Positions 16,465 to 26,816 of a stretch of DNA of 64,000 nucleotides are shown in pieces. The number at the start of each line of letters is the position of its first letter. The first letter of the stretch is position 1. The notes under the pieces are model-generated. The model made no database searches. It was given only the letters and a program-made list of their open reading frames with translations, and was not told where the DNA came from. The DNA comes from Bryobacteraceae bacterium (GTDB lineage: Bacteria; Acidobacteriota; Terriglobia; Bryobacterales; Bryobacteraceae), in assembly GCA_023384675.1 (NCBI GenBank), contig JAHDVK010000024.1, forward strand, positions 1 to 64,000, written 5' to 3'. Position numbers and translations under genes: made by a program.

Positions 16465-16482
16465 CGCAAAAAACATTTTGCG
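16465..16482 (-). promoter_or_regulatory. Hairpin between the HEAT/SEC-C and PHP genes
   Basis: CGCAAAA (16465-16471) and TTTTGCG (16476-16482) form a 7-bp stem in the 90-base gap. It may end the long ribosomal-protein transcript weakly or hold a promoter region for the PHP gene. Confidence 0.35.
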
Positions 16483-16500
16483 TCACTTCTGTTTGGAACC

Positions 16501-18009
16501 TCAAGCCCCGCAGCACTTCTTGAATTTCTTGCCGCTGCCGCAGGGACAGGGGTCGTTGCGCCCGGTTTTTTCGGCGCGGACGGGGGCGTCGTGGTGGACG
16601 GGCGGCTTCTCGGGGACATCTTCTTCTTCATCGGGAAAGAAGACGGGGCGGAAGCCGAGGCTTTCGAGGCGGAAGTCGAGAGCGAAGGCGACGGCCTCGG
16701 ACTCTTCTTCCGTCATGCCGCCGGCTTTTTCCTCGATGCGGTCGAAGAGTTTCGAAACGCTCTTGGGCGTGATGGGCGCATCGACGCTGAGGGCATAGCT
16801 CACCAGCGCTTCCTCGCGGAAGGAGGGGTGGTCGAACAGGGGAACGAGTTCGAGGGCGAGTTGCGGCAGCGGAATGGCGCCGACGCCCTGGATGGCCTGC
16901 AGTTGGATGTCCTCATCCTCGTGCCGCAGATTGGCGGCGAAGTATTTCTGGTAGCGGGCGTCGAGAGAGGCGCGCATGGCTTCGAGCGCCGCGGGACGAG
17001 TGGCTTCGTGGTCGTAAAAGGTGAGCAGGACGGGCTGAAGCTCCGTGTCCGAAGCCTGGGGCGCGAGGGCGATAAGGGCGCCCGCGCGAACCTCGACGGG
17101 TGCGGACTGGTTCGTGGCGGCGGCGGTGAGATGAGGCCGGATCGAGGGGTCGCTGGCGCACGCTCCGAGCGCGCGGAACGCCTCGGCGCGAACCTCGGGG
17201 CTTTCGTCATTCAGAGCCCGGGCAAGCAGGCCGTCGCGGACTTCATCGCCGTAGTCCTCATCGGCGAAACTGCGCGCGGCGGCGGCGCGATATTCGGCCG
17301 AATCGCAACTCAGATAGGGCAGCACTTCCTCGGGGGGGAGCACTTCGAGCGGCGGCGCGGCCGTGGCCGGATAGAGTTCGAAGATGTCGAAGGGCGGCAG
17401 GTCGCGGGCGGCGGGGGCCGCCTCGATCGTCGCGAGACAATCCTCGAGCGCCTTGCGATCGGACTGGGCGCCTGGCGGCAGCGCGGCCAGGGCGGCTTCC
17501 ACGTCGGGCTTCAGGGCCGGGTCGGCGAGCAGGCCGATGGAAAGGCCGCCTTCATAGGGATCGCGGGCAAGCGTATCGCGCATGATGGCGCGGACACGCT
17601 CATCGGACACGCCCATGGCGGCAATCAGGAAGACGATGTCGGCGGCATCCTCGGGCGCCATGGCGGCGTGGCAGGCGAGGACATCGTCGAGCGCCGCGGG
17701 GCCGAGCGCGGCGAAGGCTTCGACGAGTTCATCGGCGATGTCGGAGGGATTGCCGCGCAGCAGATGGATGAAATAGCGCGTGGCCGCGGGCGTGCCGAGG
17801 GCGCGGTAGAGGTCGAAGCAGGACTCGGTGAGGTCGGCGATGCGCTCCGAATCCTCCGCATAGGCGAATTCATCGAGCGCGGCGAGCGTGTCCTTGGGCG
17901 ACTCGATCAGGGCGCGAATGAGGCGCTGGTCGAGGCCGATACGGCCTTGGGCGGCGGCGCGCAGCAGTTCGCCGGGCGTCGCCGAGTGGAGAGTGGAGGG
18001 AAGAATCAT
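16501..18009 (-). CDS. HEAT-repeat-like protein with C-terminal SEC-C zinc motif
   Basis: The 502-residue soluble protein is mostly helical pairs in the style of HEAT/PBS-lyase repeats (for example ALNDESPEVRAEAFRALGACASDPS) and ends in a SEC-C motif (GRNDPCPCGSGKKFKKCC, about 484-501), which binds zinc in SecA and many other proteins. HEAT arrays usually bind proteins. It lies 70 bases after rplI across a strong hairpin, at the end of the ribosomal-protein run, which suggests but does not prove a translation or secretion link. Specific function is unknown. Confidence 0.7.
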   Translation of the reverse strand: MILPSTLHSATPGELLRAAAQGRIGLDQRLIRALIESPKDTLAALDEFAYAEDSERIADLTESCFDLYRALGTPAATRYFIHLLRGNPSDIADELVEAFAALGPAALDDVLACHAAMAPEDAADIVFLIAAMGVSDERVRAIMRDTLARDPYEGGLSIGLLADPALKPDVEAALAALPPGAQSDRKALEDCLATIEAAPAARDLPPFDIFELYPATAAPPLEVLPPEEVLPYLSCDSAEYRAAAARSFADEDYGDEVRDGLLARALNDESPEVRAEAFRALGACASDPSIRPHLTAAATNQSAPVEVRAGALIALAPQASDTELQPVLLTFYDHEATRPAALEAMRASLDARYQKYFAANLRHEDEDIQLQAIQGVGAIPLPQLALELVPLFDHPSFREEALVSYALSVDAPITPKSVSKLFDRIEEKAGGMTEEESEAVAFALDFRLESLGFRPVFFPDEEEDVPEKPPVHHDAPVRAEKTGRNDPCPCGSGKKFKKCCGA

Positions 18010-18016
18010 GGGCTGG

Positions 18017-18056
18017 CGCTCCCGGGCGCCGATTGGGGAGATGGGCGCCCGGAGCG
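18017..18056 (-). terminator. Strong GC hairpin after rplI
   Basis: An imperfect stem of about 13 bp (CGCTCC-C-GGGCGCC against GGCGCCC-GGAGCG, one bulged base, loop about 12) lies between rplI and the HEAT/SEC-C gene. No U-run follows on the minus strand, so it may be a partial terminator or an RNA-processing site that lowers downstream expression. Confidence 0.45.
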
Positions 18057-18079
18057 TGGCGGCTCCGGGCGCGGATGGG

Positions 18080-18595
18080 TTATTCAGCCGGCGTTTCTGG
18101 CGCTTCGGCGGCGGCTTCGGCAGCCGCTTCGGCGGCGGGCTCGGGTTCGCCGCCCTCGCGGGTGACGATGAGCTTCACCTGGACCGTAACCTCGCGATGG
18201 AGCTTCACCGGGACCTTGTGTTCGCCAAGAGTCTTGATGGGCGCATCGAGGGTGATCTTGCGGCGGTCGATGGTGTAGCCGGCCTTATCGAGCAGGGCGG
18301 CGATGTCGGAGCTGGTGACGCTGCCGAAAAGCTGGTCGTGTTCGCCGGCCTTCTGTTCGGTGGTGAGGGTGACACCGGCGAGCAGCTTGCCGAGTTCCTC
18401 GGCGGCGCCCTTCTCCTTCGCCTCGCGGCGGAGGGCGGCCTGGCGTTCCTGCTCGACGATCTTCTTGTTGGCCTCGGTGGCAGGTACCGCGAGGCGGCGG
18501 GGCAGGAGGAAATTACGGGCGTAGCCGTCGGCGACCTTGACGAGGTCGCCGCGGCTGCCGAGTTTGTCGATATCGTCGCGTAGAATGACTTCCAT
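18080..18595 (-). CDS. rplI: 50S ribosomal protein L9
   Basis: L9 binds 23S rRNA near the L1 stalk base. The N-terminal RNA-binding domain is clear (MEVILRDDIDKLGSRGDLVKVADGYARNFLLP style pattern with G-Y-A-R-N-F-L-L-P at about 24-32), followed by the long linker helix and C-terminal domain. At 171 residues it is longer than the usual 147-150 because of an Ala/Glu/Pro-rich tail (from about 148). It follows rpsR by 15 bases, the usual rpsF-rpsR-rplI order. Confidence 0.95.
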   Translation of the reverse strand: MEVILRDDIDKLGSRGDLVKVADGYARNFLLPRRLAVPATEANKKIVEQERQAALRREAKEKGAAEELGKLLAGVTLTTEQKAGEHDQLFGSVTSSDIAALLDKAGYTIDRRKITLDAPIKTLGEHKVPVKLHREVTVQVKLIVTREGGEPEPAAEAAAEAAAEAPETPAE

Positions 18596-18610
18596 GCTGG
18601 GGCTCCTGGA

Positions 18611-18913
18611 TTACGCGCTGGCGGCGAAGGGCAGCAGCGCGATGTTGCGGGCCTGCTTCACCGCTTCGGCGAGCATGCGCTGATGGGCGGCGCAAACGCC
18701 GGTGATGCGGCGGGGCATGATTTTGCCCTTTTCCGAGATGAAGGGCGTCAGCATGCGGACGTCCTTGTAGTTGATGTCGTCGATTTTCTCGACGCAGAAG
18801 CGGCAGACCTTGCGGCGGCGGAAGAACTGCTTCCGGCCGGTTGCGATGGCCTTGTCGGTGCCGGTGGGCCTCTGCGAAGCGGCGATGGGGCGGCCCCCAC
18901 GTTGTTCAGCCAT
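18611..18913 (-). CDS. rpsR: 30S ribosomal protein S18
   Basis: S18 pairs with S6 on the platform of the small subunit. The 100-residue protein has the family core RRRKVCRFC...[26 protein letters not shown]. It keeps Cys residues (CRFC at about 37-40 and GVCAAH near 72-77), the zinc-type form. The N-terminal 30 residues are an extension compared with E. coli. It lies 12 bases after rpsF; no ssb gene separates them as in some bacteria. Confidence 0.95.
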   Translation of the reverse strand: MAEQRGGRPIAASQRPTGTDKAIATGRKQFFRRRKVCRFCVEKIDDINYKDVRMLTPFISEKGKIMPRRITGVCAAHQRMLAEAVKQARNIALLPFAASA

Positions 18914-18925
18914 GTGCTTGTCTCC

Positions 18926-19423
18926 TTATTCCTGATTGGCGCTTTCGGCGGCGGCCGGCTCGGCGGCTTCGGGTTCGGCCGGAGCGGGAGCTCCGGGCGT
19001 TGGCGCGCCCGGCATGGGCCCGCCCGGGGACGGAGCGCCGGGAGCGGGCGCGGCGGGAGCCGCGGCCGAGGTAGGCGCCGGACGCCGCTTGGCGCGCTTT
19101 TCACGCGCTTTGCGCCGCTTTTCGATCTTTTTCATGCGCTCGTCGACGCGCACGGTGATGAACTTCATCACGAATTCGGTCACGCGCATGCGCCGTTCGA
19201 GTTCCTTGGCCACGGTGGCGCCGGCCGAGAACTGAATCAGGACGTAATAGCCCTCGTTCAGCTTCTCCACCAGATAGGCGAGCCGGCGCACGCCCCACTT
19301 TTCCACTTTGTCCACCGTGCCGCCATCGGCGGTGATGACGCCGGAGAGCTGTTCGATGAAGGCATCGATTTCCTCCTCCGGAGTATCGGGGCGGACGATG
19401 AAGAGTTCTTCGTAGATCCTCAT
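18926..19423 (-). CDS. rpsF: 30S ribosomal protein S6
   Basis: The first 100 residues are standard S6 ([19 protein letters not shown] and [22 protein letters not shown]). The protein then continues with a basic stretch ([20 protein letters not shown]) and an Ala/Pro/Gly tail with repeated [13 protein letters not shown] units, giving 165 residues against about 100-135 in most bacteria. The start overlaps the pth stop by four bases (ATGA), so translation is coupled. Confidence 0.95.
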   Translation of the reverse strand: MRIYEELFIVRPDTPEEEIDAFIEQLSGVITADGGTVDKVEKWGVRRLAYLVEKLNEGYYVLIQFSAGATVAKELERRMRVTEFVMKFITVRVDERMKKIEKRRKAREKRAKRRPAPTSAAAPAAPAPGAPSPGGPMPGAPTPGAPAPAEPEAAEPAAAESANQE

Positions 19424-20022
19424 TCTTCCTCTCGTTTCGTACCGGGGGCGCGACGGTTGTGAGCCGTCATGGCCTTAGCGACGCCCTCGGCGATGATGGA
19501 TTCCACGGCATCGGCGGCATCGCCGAGCAGCGGGTCCAGTTCCTGTTTTTGCGCGCTCTTCAAGGGAGCGAGCACGAACTTCGCGCTATCCCGGACCGGA
19601 TGTCCGGGATCAATGCCCAGGCGGAGCCTGGGAAAATCCATGGTCCCGAGGCAGCGGATGACATCCTCGACGCCGCGATGGCCGCCGGCGGAGCCCCGCT
19701 CCCGGATTCTCAACGAGCCCCACGGCAGATCCAGATCGTCGTAGACCAGAATCACGCCGCCGGGCGTTAACTCGTACTTTTCGGCCAGCCCTTTGACCGA
19801 CTGGCCGCTCAAATTCATGAAGGTCTGCGGCTGCGCCAGCAGCACCTTCTCCCCGGCGATGACAGCCTGTCCCACCAGGGCGCGGCATTCAAACCGCGAA
19901 AGCCGCGCTGAATACCTCTCCGCCAACCGGGCCACGGTGAGGAAGCCCAGGTTGTGCGGCGTCATCTCATACTCCGGTCCGGGATTGCCAAGCCCCGCGA
20001 CCAGATACCTGAACTCGCCCAT
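19420..20022 (-). CDS. pth: Peptidyl-tRNA hydrolase
   Basis: It releases tRNA from prematurely dropped peptidyl-tRNA by cleaving the ester bond. The 200-residue protein has the signature [18 protein letters not shown] (about 10-27) with the catalytic His of T-P-H-N; the residue before it is Pro where E. coli has Arg. Other conserved elements are [29 protein letters not shown] and RLRLGI. It lies between rplY and rpsF, and rplY-pth adjacency is common in bacteria. Confidence 0.93.
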   Translation of the reverse strand: MGEFRYLVAGLGNPGPEYEMTPHNLGFLTVARLAERYSARLSRFECRALVGQAVIAGEKVLLAQPQTFMNLSGQSVKGLAEKYELTPGGVILVYDDLDLPWGSLRIRERGSAGGHRGVEDVIRCLGTMDFPRLRLGIDPGHPVRDSAKFVLAPLKSAQKQELDPLLGDAADAVESIIAEGVAKAMTAHNRRAPGTKREEE

Positions 20023-20043
20023 GGCCGCGCCCGCCGGACGGGG

Positions 20044-20691
20044 TTACTTCTTCTTCGCGGCCGGCTCGGGGGCAGGGGCGACGGCGGCGGCGGCAGGTTC
20101 GGCCTCGCCCTCGGCCTCGCTGGCGGAACCGCGGACCGCGATCACGTGAGACAGCACCATCTCCGGCCGGCTCACCAGCGTCATGCTGCCGCTGATCGGC
20201 ACGTCGGAGGCGCGCAGGCCATCGCCGAGCATCATTTCCGTGATGTCCAACGTGAAGAATTCAGGGATATCGTCCGGCAAACATTCGATTTCCACTTCAC
20301 GATTCACGACCTGGAACAAGCCGCCCTGCTGCTTCACGCCGCGCGCCTCGCCGGTGGTGTGGACCGGGACCTTCACGACCAGGCGCTTGCTCATGTCGAC
20401 GCGCATCATGTCGATGTGGAGCAGGTTGCCTTTGACAGGGTCGTGCTGCCAGTCCACAACCAGGACAGGCGCCTTTGTCTGGCCGGGGATCTCGAGATCG
20501 AAGATGGTGTTATGACCCGAAGCGGAGAACAAGATTTTGTTGATCTCCTTCGGGCTGACGGTAACGGCGATGGGGTCGCCACCGGCGCCGTAGACGACGG
20601 CCGGGATTTTGTGCTCAACCCGCAGCCGCCGGGCTTCGTTCTTGCCTCGCGTGGCGCGGGGCTCGGCGGCGATGGTGATGTCCTTCCTCAT
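20044..20691 (-). CDS. rplY: 50S ribosomal protein L25 (long general-stress CTC form)
   Basis: L25 binds 5S rRNA. The N-terminal domain (KNEARRLRVEHKIPAVVYG, about 17-36) is followed by the C-terminal beta domain that defines the long CTC form (QQGGLFQVVNREVEIECLPDDIPEFFTLDI). The last 30 residues are an Ala/Glu/Pro-rich tail ending KKK, total 215. It follows prs by 17 bases and precedes pth. Confidence 0.93.
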   Translation of the reverse strand: MRKDITIAAEPRATRGKNEARRLRVEHKIPAVVYGAGGDPIAVTVSPKEINKILFSASGHNTIFDLEIPGQTKAPVLVVDWQHDPVKGNLLHIDMMRVDMSKRLVVKVPVHTTGEARGVKQQGGLFQVVNREVEIECLPDDIPEFFTLDITEMMLGDGLRASDVPISGSMTLVSRPEMVLSHVIAVRGSASEAEGEAEPAAAAVAPAPEPAAKKK

Positions 20692-20708
20692 GACTGGCTC
20701 CTAATCGA

Positions 20709-21680
<972 letters not shown>

Positions 21681-22613
21681 TCTGATTCCTTCAAAGCAGT
21701 CTCTGCCAGGTGTTCGCGCAAATTCCTCAACCAGCCGGCGCGGTAGCGCGCACGGCTGACCAGATGTGTCGAGAAAACTTTGAGAGGTTCCGATCGAAAC
21801 CGCGGAAGGGCTCCCTGAAGCTTGGACTGGTTTGGAAACACCCCGAAGAGTGCTGCCCCGCTGCCGGAGAGCCGTGCAACATGAGCCCCAGACCGTTCGA
21901 GTTTCCTCTGCCACCGCTCCAGCTCCGGATGAAGCCGGAAGACGGCATCCTCGAAGTCGTTTTCGGCGGCGCGCCAGTTACCCGGACGCCACACGAACGA
22001 CTGCAAACTTCTCAGCTTAGATGAGTTTTCATCCAATGTCAACGCGCCGCGGCCGAGGGCGCGGTAGGCCTCCGGCGTGGAGACATGCAAGGGCGGAGCA
22101 AGGACCAGCACGGGCAGCGTGGGCAGGTCCGGCAATGGATAGAGTTCCTCGCCGCGGCCCAGGCCGAGCGCGGCGCCTCCATACAGGAAAAACGGCACAT
22201 CGGAGCCCAAAGATGCGGCGATTTCAGTGAGTTCGGCGAGGGAAGCAGGCTTACCGGTGAGCACGGGCAAGGCCAGCAGGACCGCCGCGGCATCGCTCGA
22301 TCCGCCCCCGAGCCCGCCGCCGGCCGGGATGCGCTTGTCGAGTTTCATCTCGAGTGAGCCGCGAACGCCGAAGCGCTCCGCGAAGGCGTGGGCGGCCCGC
22401 AGCACCAGGTTGTCCGGCAGGCGCAGGGGGTCGTCGAGGCCGATGCGCAGGCCGCGCCCCGGCGTGAAGCGGAATTCGAGGATGTCGTGCAGGCCGATGG
22501 TATGGAAGACGGTGCGCAGTTCGTGAAACCCGTCCGGTCGGCGGCCGAGCACCTTGAGCGAAAGGTTGATCTTGGCGTGGGCGCGGACTCGGGCGGTGCG
22601 GGGCGGCACGGGA

Positions 22614-23129
22614 CTAATAATGAATCAGCGAGAACAGCTCCCGCCCGGCGAGCTTTTCCCGGCCGTTCAGGAAATCGAGTTCGATGACGAAGCCGAGGCC
22701 GATGACGCTGCCGCCGAGATTGTCGACAAGCTGCGCGACGGCCGCCGCCGTGCCGCCGGTGGCGAGCACGTCGTCGAGAATCAGCACGCGCTGGCCGGGC
22801 TGGATGGCGTCTTTATGCACTTCCAGCGAATCCGTGCCGTATTCGAGGGCGTATTCGACGCGCGCGGTTTCCGCGGGCAGCTTGCCGGGCTTGCGGACGG
22901 GCACGAAGCCCGCGCCGAGGGCGTAGGCGATGGCCGGCGCGAAAAAGAAGCCGCGGGCTTCGATGCCGACGACCACGTCGACGGGGGTGTTCTGGTATTG
23001 AGCGCGCAGGGCGTCGATCACCGCGCGCCAGCCGGCCGGATCCTTCAGCAGCGTGGTGATGTCATAGAAATTGATGCCCGGCTTGGGGAAGTCCGGCACT
23101 TCGCGGATGAGCTTTTTCAGGTCGTTCAT
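22614..23129 (-). CDS. apt: Adenine phosphoribosyltransferase
   Basis: It salvages adenine to AMP using PRPP. The 171-residue length is typical. Visible are the start of the family fold ([20 protein letters not shown]), the adenine-site region [31 protein letters not shown] and the PRPP motif [14 protein letters not shown]. The ATG at 23129 was chosen because it gives the standard N-terminus; a longer frame runs into acyP. It is one of a tight minus-strand run that also carries prs. Confidence 0.95.
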   Translation of the reverse strand: MNDLKKLIREVPDFPKPGINFYDITTLLKDPAGWRAVIDALRAQYQNTPVDVVVGIEARGFFFAPAIAYALGAGFVPVRKPGKLPAETARVEYALEYGTDSLEVHKDAIQPGQRVLILDDVLATGGTAAAVAQLVDNLGGSVIGLGFVIELDFLNGREKLAGRELFSLIHY

Positions 23130-23142
23130 GCGGGAAAAATGG

Positions 23143-23427
23143 TCAAAATTTGATGGAAAACCCCTCCGATTGTACCAGAGCGTGCTCGTTTTCCTCGACG
23201 CCGCGGACGCCGCTGAAGCGGGGGCCTTGATGCAGGTACCCGGCGAACTCAGCCAGTTGGGCGGGCGTGCCGCAGGCGACGGCCTCCACGCGCCCGTCAT
23301 CGAGATTGCGGACGTAGCCCGTGAGGCCGAGTGCGGCGGCGCGCCGCTGCACGAAATCGCGGAAGCCCACTCCCTGCACGCGCCCGCGGACCAGATACCG
23401 GCGGGCGATGCGGCTTTGCCGTGTCAT
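23143..23427 (-). CDS. acyP: Acylphosphatase
   Basis: It hydrolyses acyl phosphates. The 94-residue protein has the signature [18 protein letters not shown] (about 13-30) with the phosphate-binding Arg, and [12 protein letters not shown] with the catalytic Asn. The start overlaps the stop of the OmpA/Ig gene by four bases (ATGA), and 13 bases separate it from apt. Confidence 0.93.
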   Translation of the reverse strand: MTRQSRIARRYLVRGRVQGVGFRDFVQRRAAALGLTGYVRNLDDGRVEAVACGTPAQLAEFAGYLHQGPRFSGVRGVEENEHALVQSEGFSIKF

Positions 23428-26423
23428 GGGACGCGGGTCGAGGCGAAGCGGATGCGAATGGTCTTTGTGCTGCTCAAGCCTTTGCTGTCGGTGACGGTGA
23501 GCTCGAACAGGTAGTCGCCGAAGATGCCCTGCAGTTGCACTCGAGTGGTGGGCGAGGTGGCCGTGATGATGGCGGCGCTGTTCTGGTTGTTGATGCCGAT
23601 CTGGCGCCACTGGAAGGTGAGCGAATCGCCGTCGGGGTCGACCGAGCCCGAGGCGTCGAGGATCAGTTCGCGGTCCAGCGTCTCGAAGAACTCGGGGACG
23701 TTCGTGATGATGGTGGGCGGCCGGTTCGGCGGCGGCGGCGGCGCGGGGTCGTTCACCTTCACGAACAACGCGCGGGTGTCGGTGTTGCGGGGACCGCGCG
23801 CGGTAAGCGTGTAGGTGACGTCGGCCGCCGGGTTCACATCAAGGCTGCCGTTGGCGGCCACAGCGCCAATGCCCGAAATGGTGATTTCGGTGGCGCCAGT
23901 GGTTTGCCAGCTCAGGCGGACGGGATCGCCCGGCTTCGCCGATTCAGGCGGCGTGGCCGTGAAGCTGATGATGCGCGCGTTGCCCACCACCGTGACGGTG
24001 ACGCTGGCCGTGGCTTCCCCGCCCGCGTTCTTCGCCACAAGAATGTAGGTCTTTGTGGCGGCCGGCGAGACGGGGGCGCTGCCTCGCAGGGTAGTGTCGC
24101 CGATGTCGGTGATGTTGACTTCGGTGGCGCCCTGCACCTCCCAACTCAGGCGTGAGCTTTCACCTTCGCCGATCTCCTGCGGCGAGGCGGTGAAGCTGAG
24201 AATGCGCGGCGCCGCGGGCGCGGTGACCGTGATGGTGGCCGTGGAGCTCACCGAGCCGTTGCGGTTCGTCGCCGTCAGGGTGTAGGTAGTGGTTTCGGTG
24301 GGGGAAACCGAGGCTGTGCCGGTGGGGTTCACGTTGCCGATGCCGGTGATCGAGACGGTTTCGGCGTTCTCGGTCTCCCACACCAGGTTCGAGGATTCGC
24401 CGGCGCGGATCGAGGTGGGCGCGGCGCGGAAGCTGATGATGCGAACCGTGGGCGTCGTGACGACCACGGTGACATTCTCGCTTACCTCGCTCACTTCATT
24501 GCGCGCCGTGAGGCGGTACGTCTTCGTTTCCGTGGGCCGCACTTCGCTGGCGCCGGCCTGCGGATTGACGCTGCCAAGATCGGTGATCTCCACCGTATCG
24601 GCGTTCAACACCTGCCAGGTGAGCGTGGACGCTCCGCCGGGCTGGATGGTGCCGGGCGTGGCGGTGAAGCGTTGGATGACGACGCGGGGCGTGGAGCGTG
24701 TAGTGACCGTAGTGCGCGCGATGGACATCGCGCCCTGATCGTCCTTCACCGTCAGGCGGAAGGAATAGGCGGCGCCTTCGGCCGCGGTGAACACGGCGCG
24801 TTCCGTATTGCGGCCGCTCAGCGTGACGGGCGGGCCGGAGACCTGGTCCCACTGGTGGGTGATGGGGTCGCCGTCGGGATCGTAGGAGCCCGAACCGTCG
24901 AGCGTCACCTGGCCCTGCTGTATGCCCAGCTGATCGGGACCGGCGTCGGCCACGGGCGCATCGTTGCCGGTGCGGACGCGGCGTGTCAGCATTTCAAAGC
25001 GGACGCGAGGGATGTCCACCGGAATCGGCTTATCGAATCCGAGGTACTCGCGCGGCTGCATGTAGTTGCCGAATTGCAGTCCGGCGACGAGGCGGCCGTA
25101 GGTCTTGCCCTGCGCCACCATCGTTTCGTTCCAGCCGCCTTCCAGCGTGAAAGCCACGCGCTCTGAGATCGGCTGAATCAGGCGCAGCGTGCCGCCGGGC
25201 TTGCTGCCGCCGCGGACGTTGAGCCAGCCGAGGTTGCCTTCGAGGGCGGTGTTGCCGAACAGCGTGACCGCGCCCGAACCCCCGGCCTGGTCCACGACGC
25301 GCAGGTATGACTCATCGACAATATTCCGGGAAATAAATGCCCGGTTGACCACCGCATTGTTGAGGAACGCTTTGGTTCCAAACACGCCCACGCGGCCGCG
25401 GCTGAAGATGTAATCAAGCGTGGCCGAGGCCTGGCCGAGGGTGCCGCCCGACTGCATTCCTTTCAGATCCACGTGCTTAAAGCTCGAGAACAGGCCCGCC
25501 TGGCCCCGGCGCGTGAAGCGGGAAACCAGACCGGCGTCGAACTGCGCTTCGGCGCGGTCGCGGAAATAGAAGTACTCGCCCTGGGCCTGCACCGCGAATT
25601 TCTCGCGGAAAGGGGCGAAGTAGCGGGCGCGGCCCTGGAAGGTGAGATTGCGGTCCTGGTCCGCGCCGAGATTCATGCCGAGAATGGCGAAGCGCGGCTC
25701 GCGGTTCTTGTCGATGGCGGCGTCCATGGCGCGGGCGATATCGTCCATGCCAGGAGGCTTGGGCTGATCGGCGAGGGCACGCTGCACGGCGGCTTCCACC
25801 GGCGGTTGAGCCGCCGCGGCGGTCTTCAGCCCGTCGAGTTCCTTGCGCAGCGCCGCGTTTTCGTCTTTCAGCCCGCCAAGCATGCGGGCGATATCGTCGA
25901 GGCGCTTGAGAATGTCGTTCAGCGTTTGAGAATAATCGGGGCAGTGCTGCTGCAGGGTCTTGATGGCGTCGGCGATGCCGCCCGCTCCGATCACTCTTCC
26001 CTGCCCGTCGACCACAGTGATGCCGACACGGCGGTTCATGAAGCGGCCTTCGCGGGAAGCATTCTCCACTTTGGGCGCGCTTTTGCCGCGGGAAACCAGT
26101 TCGACTTGCGATTCACGGACCTTGTATTTGATGAGAAACGCGCGCACGGCCTCGGCCCGGCGCTGGCCCAATTTCTGGTTATAATCGGCCGATCCGATGG
26201 AATCCGTGTGGCCGTCGAGGCGGACTTTGAATTCCGCATTGGCGCTGAGCAGATCCGCCAGGCGCAACAGGCTGGGGAAGCCGTCGCTCAGTATGGCGGA
26301 ATTGAATTCGAAGTTGATCTCCTCCCAGTCGTCCTTGGACGCCTGTGTGTTCAGGCCCTGCGCGGGCAGCAGCAAACAAAGGGTGAGGAGGGCCGAGACG
26401 GCCTTGGCGATGGTGGATTTCAC
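23424..26423 (-). CDS. Outer-membrane protein: N-terminal OmpA-like domain, barrel-like middle, C-terminal Ig/PKD repeats
   Basis: The 999-residue protein starts at a GTG (26423) with AGGAGG seven bases upstream; a longer ATG frame (26465) lacks this. A signal peptide (MKSTIAKAVSALLTLCLLLPAQG) is followed by an OmpA-C peptidoglycan-binding-like domain (about 30-135, with LDGHTDSIGSADYNQKLGQRRAEAVRAFL). A coiled-coil-like stretch (170-230) leads to a segment of alternating strands (about 250-460) that could be a barrel. A PKD-like domain with DGSGSYDPDGD then precedes four Ig-like repeats of about 85 residues sharing SFxAxP, LxW and TYxLTAxN, and a last PKD-like domain with DASGSVDPDGDSLTFQW. 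An OmpA domain at the N-terminus is unusual. Role in envelope attachment or surface display is inference. Confidence 0.8.
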   Translation of the reverse strand: MKSTIAKAVSALLTLCLLLPAQGLNTQASKDDWEEINFEFNSAILSDGFPSLLRLADLLSANAEFKVRLDGHTDSIGSADYNQKLGQRRAEAVRAFLIKYKVRESQVELVSRGKSAPKVENASREGRFMNRRVGITVVDGQGRVIGAGGIADAIKTLQQHCPDYSQTLNDILKRLDDIARMLGGLKDENAALRKELDGLKTAAAAQPPVEAAVQRALADQPKPPGMDDIARAMDAAIDKNREPRFAILGMNLGADQDRNLTFQGRARYFAPFREKFAVQAQGEYFYFRDRAEAQFDAGLVSRFTRRGQAGLFSSFKHVDLKGMQSGGTLGQASATLDYIFSRGRVGVFGTKAFLNNAVVNRAFISRNIVDESYLRVVDQAGGSGAVTLFGNTALEGNLGWLNVRGGSKPGGTLRLIQPISERVAFTLEGGWNETMVAQGKTYGRLVAGLQFGNYMQPREYLGFDKPIPVDIPRVRFEMLTRRVRTGNDAPVADAGPDQLGIQQGQVTLDGSGSYDPDGDPITHQWDQVSGPPVTLSGRNTERAVFTAAEGAAYSFRLTVKDDQGAMSIARTTVTTRSTPRVVIQRFTATPGTIQPGGASTLTWQVLNADTVEITDLGSVNPQAGASEVRPTETKTYRLTARNEVSEVSENVTVVVTTPTVRIISFRAAPTSIRAGESSNLVWETENAETVSITGIGNVNPTGTASVSPTETTTYTLTATNRNGSVSSTATITVTAPAAPRILSFTASPQEIGEGESSRLSWEVQGATEVNITDIGDTTLRGSAPVSPAATKTYILVAKNAGGEATASVTVTVVGNARIISFTATPPESAKPGDPVRLSWQTTGATEITISGIGAVAANGSLDVNPAADVTYTLTARGPRNTDTRALFVKVNDPAPPPPPNRPPTIITNVPEFFETLDRELILDASGSVDPDGDSLTFQWRQIGINNQNSAAIITATSPTTRVQLQGIFGDYLFELTVTDSKGLSSTKTIRIRFASTRVP

Positions 26424-26488
26424 TGAGTGCCTCCTTCCGGCAAGCAATTGATCTTGCAAGGACATACAGATGATTCAGACCGTCTCTC

Positions 26489-26517
26489 AGTATAGCGGAA
26501 GACCGGGCCGGTTAAAA
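26489..26517 (-). promoter_or_regulatory. Candidate promoter for the OmpA/Ig gene
   Basis: On the minus strand a TATACT -10 (26489-26494) is 17 bases from TTTTAA (26512-26517). The start point would lie about 60 bases upstream of the GTG. The -35 is weak. Confidence 0.4.
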
Positions 26518-26539
26518 CACTTTTGTTCTTTTATGAACT

Positions 26540-26557
26540 CACCACGTTTTAGTGGTG
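26540..26557. promoter_or_regulatory. Hairpin CACCAC-N6-GTGGTG
   Basis: A 6-bp perfect inverted repeat lies upstream of the OmpA/Ig promoter candidate. It may be an operator or the end of a transcript. Confidence 0.3.
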
Positions 26558-26816
26558 TCTCATTGAGGATCCGGATGAAGTCCGGGACGGCTCGAAGAAT
26601 GTGGACGAATCCCGCGCCCGATGACGACCGGAGGGAACAAGCGGAACCGGGAACTCGAGTGGGCAAACGAAGTGTCAGCCCGACAGGACTCGAATAGCTT
26701 GGGGCGGTAAGTGGACTGCTGCTGGCGTCCTTAAATGGCATTTTGCGGTTCGACTGTCCTGAGTCATGCTTCCAAGGTCCGGAAATCGATTCCCGCCATT
26801 TAGGAGGAACTAGAAA
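26558..26816. other. Intergenic region without a supported gene
   Basis: I see no coding region here. It ends with an intact-looking Shine-Dalgarno (TAGGAGGAAC at 26801-26810) that once served the decayed aquaporin gene. Confidence 0.5.

Noticed and set aside
15643-18165. 840-residue plus-strand ORF
   Set aside because: It lies antisense to the PHP and HEAT/SEC-C genes and reflects high GC content; it has no recognisable domain.
25473-26426. 317-residue plus-strand ORF
   Set aside because: Antisense to the OmpA/Ig gene, no family pattern.
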